This document shows positions 60,967 through 64,000 of a DNA stretch of 64,000 bases, one piece after another. How positions within the stretch are numbered: the stretch's first letter is position 1; every line of letters begins with the position of its first letter. A program made the translations under genes and the position numbers. This DNA comes from Pantoea sp. A4 (GTDB lineage Bacteria > Pseudomonadota > Gammaproteobacteria > Enterobacterales > Enterobacteriaceae), in NCBI RefSeq assembly GCF_000295955.2, contig NZ_ALXE01000020.1, positions 1-64,000 on the forward strand, given 5' to 3'. Under the pieces are notes generated by a model. That model saw nothing but the letters and a program-made list of their open reading frames with translations, did not search any database and was not told the origin of the DNA.

Positions 60967-63900
60967 ATGTTTGTTAATAACAGTAGAAATTCTACAGTTG
61001 TGGCGAAGACATATTCAGATGATGCAAATGCAGCCACTGTGCAGTCATCTGCGGTTGAAGATCGCGTTGCTATTCAGCATAGGGTAGAGGGTGTTCGTTA
61101 TAGTAGTGACATTATTGCCAGTCAAAGTAATCAATTAACTACTCTCTCTATATCTGATTGTTTCTTTAACAGTAAAGTGAGAGAAATCATTAAAACGGCA
61201 GTGAACTCATTGCTGACTGCCAGACATCATCTTTTTTCTGGTAAGAAAGTATATCGTCTCGCGGGACCTTTTAGCTCTATGATTCCCGGTATAAATAATG
61301 CCAGCAGTGTCATCAAAGAAGCGCTGTGTGATATTAAAAATCAGTGCATTAATTTGGCATTGAATCAGAATGACAATTTTAACTCCTCTATGTTTTCATC
61401 TGTTGAGAATAGAAATTTTTTAACACAGATCGTGCATAAAACCGCATTGAGTCAGTTTGATTTTAATCGTTCAGTTTCGGCCAGCGCAGAAGTTCATGAT
61501 GGAAGTATTACCGTTTCGCTACATGGTTACGTTAAAAATGATGTCAGAGATAAATTTGTCTTTCCCCTTACACACATTGGCAACTCAATAAATACGTTGC
61601 TGCTAAATGTAAGCCAGCCTATGTTTCCCGTGAGCCGATTAACAGGCGGCCGCCTCACCGTGTGGGATGATGGAGAGTGGAGTGTTAACGATATTCTGAA
61701 TGCTTATCGTGTTAAAAATGTCACAGCAAATGAAATTGGCGCAATCAATCTTTCGCTTAAAGACCTTGAGGAAAAGAAGTGGCGATATTTTCGCCAGGCT
61801 GATGGTGATCATATTGACTGCCAATGGCATTTGAGCCAGAAAGTGTTTAATCAATACTATCTTGAAAAGAATCTGGCGGAGAGTAGTGGCAACTTAACGG
61901 TATTACTTGACTCTATTCTGACACAGCATATTGCGCTCATCATGGCAGATTTAGCCGCGATTAATACAGACAGAACCTGCAGACCCGGTAGAAACATCTA
62001 TCAAGCGGTTGCTGATGGATTACATCGGTATGGGGGATTGAATACCCAACTTGTAATTGGGTACGAAAAAAAGAACAGCACGCAACAACACCTTGCTCAG
62101 ACGACTTTTTCCTTACCCGAGTATTTTGTAAAACCGTCTTTTTATCATTGCAACCCAGCCGACTATGCAGGCTTAAGTGGCTATCTTAGCCACATCAAAC
62201 GACAAACGATGGCCTTCTATCTAAAAGAGAATGAGGTTTGTTTGAATCATGCCGTGCTGGCAAATGATACATCCACCAGAATACTGGATTTTCCCTCACA
62301 CTACTCGCTTAAGCATGTCTCGATGAAAGTTTCATCGCCAGCATTAGAAAAAAATAGCTATAGTCTGGATGACAAGTACGTTAAATTCTTTAACCTTCGA
62401 TCAGATAAATACCCGGAACGCTACATAGAGAGAAACTTTCCAGAGTGGAACTATATTATTTCGCAATTTATATCCACTTTTTCCACTCAATCCAGGCGAG
62501 CGCATGGACGTCTAAACGATATACCTGTTATCACACAGGCGATTAAAAAAATGAGTGATGAAAACCCCGAAAATGACGTTGCTACAGCAGTAGCAGATTT
62601 AGTGAGTGTTTATTATGATCTGCTGGCACAACAGAATGATCGGCAAGTGAGTTATTTACTCATGTCGCATATTTCTCAAGAGGAATTTTGTGCTCGTGAA
62701 CTTGCTAAACATTTAAGCATTGATTCAGACCGCTGGGCTGTATTTTTGACCCACACGTTACCGATAAAAACTGAACATGATTCAATAGTGAAAAATATCT
62801 CATTTTTTGAACTGGTTTTTAATCCAGACCTCCGCTCACGTTTTAATAATCCTTCTAATCCTCTTTATGACAGGAATGAAAATGAATTGCACTGGTCTTC
62901 CCTTGGGGCGCTTCTTAGAGACGCCGGAATTGTCGATGCGCTGCCTGGAAGAAATACGACTCAAGGTTTTATTGCTATTTTTTATCCCTCGCCGCATGAA
63001 ATTTCATCCAGTCGTGCCTTCGATAAAATTTTGGCGAATCCTGATGCGGCATACGCAATCTTCAATCAGCATCAGATCAAAAATCTTGTGGAAAGGTTCA
63101 GACTGATTGAAACGGAGTCCAGCATACTACGTAGTTCAAATGCATCTCAGAGCTTAAGTAAATTCATTACCGACAGTGAATTTGTCAGAGATGGCTTCCC
63201 AGTCATCAACGCACAGTTTTTGCAATCTGGCAATCATGGAGGAAGAAGCACTATTTTTCTCCGTATTGATGATTTTCTAAATAGTTCACAAAAGCAGGGT
63301 ATCATCAATAAAACCGATCAGTTTAGACAAATGCTGGTCAACCGATATACGAATAATGAAGACGCGTTTTATCTTACCCAACCTGCAAACCCAGAAGGCA
63401 GGTTATGGCGGCACATTAAAGATCAGTTGCTACAGGTCGCCCGTTTCATTCCGTTCCCACCTTTGCAGGCAGCGGTTGTGTTGGATGATATTATTGAAGG
63501 TCGTGATGCTGAAACGACCACGATTGATGCTATTTTTGCATTTGTACCCTTATTGAATCAGATCAAATCGATTAAAAACATTGCCACTCTACTTCATGAC
63601 GTGGCGAGTTTTGATGTGTTTGCGCATAGCATTAAAGACGCGGTTACAGCGATAAAACAGGGGAATTATCCGCAACTGGCCCTGGATACCTTTAATGCTG
63701 TGATAAACGCACGTTCTCCGCTTCACTGTGCAGGTCATATTATCGAGCCTCTGCGTGCTGAGAATGTACCAGAGATCACTGCGGCAGCCAGCAAGCATAT
63801 TGTCAGTGATGCAAGGCATCCTCTGTCGGGTTTGACGCCGATTAAAATATCGGGTGAAAATTTTTATCTCTATCCCACTATTCACTCTCCGACACGCCTT

Positions 63901-64000
63901 TACCGCTTTGATCCCGATAACCCGTCGGTACCAAAGCCTACAACCTGGTTTGCGGCTAAGGACGCAGGTTCCTGGCGCATTACATCAGGGCTTAAAGGTG
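60967..64000 (+). CDS. very large uncharacterised protein, N-terminal 1011 residues; possible toxin or effector
   Basis: The frame is open from ATG 60967 to the window end, with no stop in more than 1000 codons. I checked each codon by eye. It starts MFVNNSRNSTVVAKTYSDDA, with no signal peptide. Base composition is clearly more AT-rich than neighbouring genes, a sign of horizontal transfer. Most of the sequence is polar. A hydrophobic stretch lies near residues 815-880 (RFIPFPPLQAAVVLDDII and then DAIFAFVPLLNQI), followed by SPTRLYRFDPDNPS and WRITSGLKG. The size, late hydrophobic segment and short YRFD repeat-like motif recall large insecticidal or dermonecrotic-type toxins of Pseudomonas and enterics. 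I cannot name a family with confidence. Confidence 0.6.
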   Translation, partial: MFVNNSRNSTVVAKTYSDDANAATVQSSAVEDRVAIQHRVEGVRYSSDIIASQSNQLTTLSISDCFFNSKVREIIKTAVNSLLTARHHLFSGKKVYRLAGPFSSMIPGINNASSVIKEALCDIKNQCINLALNQNDNFNSSMFSSVENRNFLTQIVHKTALSQFDFNRSVSASAEVHDGSITVSLHGYVKNDVRDKFVFPLTHIGNSINTLLLNVSQPMFPVSRLTGGRLTVWDDGEWSVNDILNAYRVKNVTANEIGAINLSLKDLEEKKWRYFRQADGDHIDCQWHLSQKVFNQYYLEKNLAESSGNLTVLLDSILTQHIALIMADLAAINTDRTCRPGRNIYQAVADGLHRYGGLNTQLVIGYEKKNSTQQHLAQTTFSLPEYFVKPSFYHCNPADYAGLSGYLSHIKRQTMAFYLKENEVCLNHAVLANDTSTRILDFPSHYSLKHVSMKVSSPALEKNSYSLDDKYVKFFNLRSDKYPERYIERNFPEWNYIISQFISTFSTQSRRAHGRLNDIPVITQAIKKMSDENPENDVATAVADLVSVYYDLLAQQNDRQVSYLLMSHISQEEFCARELAKHLSIDSDRWAVFLTHTLPIKTEHDSIVKNISFFELVFNPDLRSRFNNPSNPLYDRNENELHWSSLGALLRDAGIVDALPGRNTTQGFIAIFYPSPHEISSSRAFDKILANPDAAYAIFNQHQIKNLVERFRLIETESSILRSSNASQSLSKFITDSEFVRDGFPVINAQFLQSGNHGGRSTIFLRIDDFLNSSQKQGIINKTDQFRQMLVNRYTNNEDAFYLTQPANPEGRLWRHIKDQLLQVARFIPFPPLQAAVVLDDIIEGRDAETTTIDAIFAFVPLLNQIKSIKNIATLLHDVASFDVFAHSIKDAVTAIKQGNYPQLALDTFNAVINARSPLHCAGHIIEPLRAENVPEITAAASKHIVSDARHPLSGLTPIKISGENFYLYPTIHSPTRLYRFDPDNPSVPKPTTWFAAKDAGSWRITSGLKG

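Noticed and set aside
62807..63885. Short frames on both strands within the giant reading frame
   Set aside because: They are shadows of the continuous frame that starts at 60967, which has no stop up to 64000.

Overview
The window looks like a chromosomal segment of a plant- or soil-associated enterobacterium, most likely Erwiniaceae (Pantoea/Erwinia-like). The reasons are the close E. coli-type kdp operon, a membrane PQQ glucose dehydrogenase, an Exc2-type lipoprotein, enteric-style Fur, CRP and NtrC sites, and a generally GC-rich coding sequence. No rRNA, tRNA or CRISPR array was seen. Most of the window is accessory metabolism: catabolic and uptake cassettes, each with its own regulator. 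Function calls are by recognition of protein families; no database search was run.

Layout. 1-11 kb: a LysE-type exporter cut at the window edge, possibly by an IS200/IS605-like end; a small lipoprotein; kdpFABCD, with no kdpE behind kdpD; gcd. 11-14.7 kb: a DcuC/YfcC-type carrier and an M20 (CPG2-like) peptidase, divergent from a LysR gene. 14.7-21.8 kb: an iron-uptake module resembling yersiniabactin uptake (FyuA-like receptor, YbtA-like regulator, YbtP/YbtQ-like ABC proteins), with Fur boxes and no biosynthesis genes; the YbtP-like gene carries one in-frame stop. 21.9-35.1 kb: a sugar or polyol module with two SDR dehydrogenases, an FGGY kinase, a SorC regulator, a split transketolase, two DeoR regulators, and a CUT2 ABC importer with a DUF2291 lipoprotein. 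The kinase plus split transketolase recalls apulose-phosphate metabolism.

35.3-49.9 kb: the most striking block. One arm (minus strand) is gmaS-mgsA-mgsB-mgsC-amtB. The other arm (plus strand) is purU-folD-mgdABCD followed by an IclR and an XRE-cupin regulator. Together they would encode a complete N-methylglutamate route: methylamine is taken up, joined to glutamate, converted to N-methylglutamate, then demethylated to glutamate, with the C1 unit passing through methylene- and formyl-tetrahydrofolate to formate. A sigma-54 promoter and an NtrC-like site precede gmaS, which suggests use of methylamine as a nitrogen source.

50-57.3 kb: a Rut-like cassette (GntR regulator, DUF1330, DUF1185, alpha/beta hydrolase, flavin reductase, luciferase-like monooxygenase, aldehyde dehydrogenase, NCS1 permease), probably for oxidation of an unknown N-heterocycle. 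57.5-60.8 kb: a tightly overlapping operon of an amino-acid 2-oxoglutarate dioxygenase, a GNAT acetyltransferase and AzlC/AzlD exporter subunits, divergent from a LysR gene. 61-64 kb: the first 1011 codons of a very large AT-richer reading frame that runs off the window, a possible toxin or effector.
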